64,000 nt of DNA from Rariglobus hedericola (GTDB lineage Bacteria; Verrucomicrobiota; Verrucomicrobiia; Opitutales; Opitutaceae). Shown one piece after another: positions 63,797 through 64,000 of this stretch; the stretch's first letter is position 1; each line of letters starts with the position of its first letter. The notes beneath the pieces are model-generated. The model ran no database searches and was not told the DNA's origin. It saw only the letters and a list, made by a program, of their open reading frames with translations. The stretch spans positions 806,001 to 870,000 of the forward strand of contig NZ_VMBG01000001.1 of assembly GCF_007559335.1 (NCBI RefSeq). Direction: 5' to 3'. Made by a program: the position numbers and the translations under genes.

Positions 63797-64000
63797 ATGA
63801 ACGATAGCATACTGCCGGTTTACGCGCAGGCGGTCGATGAATTGACCCTGCAAACCTATGACCGGGGCCTTTACGGAAAGGCCCTTTGTGACGCCGAGGG
63901 CGATGAGTCTCGCGCCCGGTCTTACTACATCAAAGCCCGCGTCGCGCACCTCAATCAACAGCTCGCGCAGCAACAGCGGAACCTGGAAACCCAGCAACAT
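63797..64000 (+). CDS. Start of an unrecognised gene, cut by the window edge
   Basis: From the ATG at 63797 the frame stays open to base 64000 (68 residues). The visible part includes YAQAVDELTLQTYDRGLYGK, ALCDAEGDESRARSYYIKAR and a Gln-rich helical stretch (LNQQLAQQQRNLETQQH). A coiled-coil or helix-rich protein is likely. The AT-rich region just upstream (63750-63780) suits a promoter, and GGGT-AATC-ACCC is a small palindrome near it. I do not recognise the family. The opposite strand is also open here, but lacks support. Confidence 0.6.
   Translation, partial: MNDSILPVYAQAVDELTLQTYDRGLYGKALCDAEGDESRARSYYIKARVAHLNQQLAQQQRNLETQQH

Noticed and set aside
63731-64000. Minus-strand open frame at the right edge
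   Set aside because: The plus-strand frame from 63797 has an ATG after an AT-rich region and plausible composition; the minus frame looks like its mirror.

Overview
The window is GC-rich, densely coded bacterial DNA. It most resembles a heterotrophic Verrucomicrobiota of the Opitutaceae type. This rests on PEP-CTERM surface proteins, a pseudopilin with an exact H-X9-DG motif, a very long PilX-like protein resembling the Verru_Chthon cassette proteins, several heparinase II/III-like enzymes, and starts that mostly lack a clear Shine-Dalgarno. The taxonomic call is an inference. No rRNA, intact tRNA, CRISPR array, transposase or integrase is visible.

Left and centre (1-45957) form a large polysaccharide-degradation locus. 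A GH2 glycosidase leaves the left edge. Divergent from it lies a block of exported proteins (1681-7038): an unrecognised family, a small exported protein, a heparinase II/III-like lyase and a serine hydrolase. Next come two PEP-CTERM surface proteins flanking a pseudopilin (7168-11556). A minus-strand block follows: lacI, a beta-helix protein and a GPH sugar symporter. From 18084 to 35925 ten plus-strand genes are spaced like one operon: two Verru_Chthon-like exported proteins, an SDR, a TIM-barrel isomerase, a lyase with a carbohydrate-binding module, a serine hydrolase, a GH78-type rhamnosidase, a polysaccharide-deacetylase-like protein, a paralogue of the unknown family, and a sialate-O-acetylesterase-like protein. 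DeoC, a Nudix hydrolase, two AraC regulators, a third heparinase-like lyase and a 1501-residue protein (14 RCC1 repeats plus beta-helix) complete the locus.

The most striking signal is a 16-bp LacI-type operator, WRTCAAACGWGTGAYT with a central CG, at 1549, 10307, 16636 and 18018, plus a degenerate copy upstream of lacI at 17793. It suggests that one sugar-responsive repressor governs lyases, importer, PEP-CTERM proteins and the pilin-like cassette together.

Right of this (46033-52227) is a rhamnose-type catabolic module: L-rhamnose isomerase, a TIM-barrel isomerase and two zinc-type dehydrogenases, divergent from a pentulose-phosphate-epimerase-like gene and a DeoR regulator. The divergent promoter holds a matched inverted-repeat pair. 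No rhamnulokinase or rhamnulose-1-phosphate aldolase is seen. After a 549-bp AT-richer gap with a 26-nt tRNA 3'-end fragment come housekeeping genes (52777-64000): gmd/fcl for GDP-fucose, zwf-opcA-pgl of the oxidative pentose phosphate pathway, yraN, a GAF-containing PilB/GspE ATPase, a dicarboxylate symporter, tyrS, and the start of an unknown gene.

The combined reading is of exported lyases, esterases and glycosidases attacking an uronate- and rhamnose-containing, acylated polysaccharide, with import of fragments and cytoplasmic catabolism. The substrate is an inference; no sulfatase is seen.
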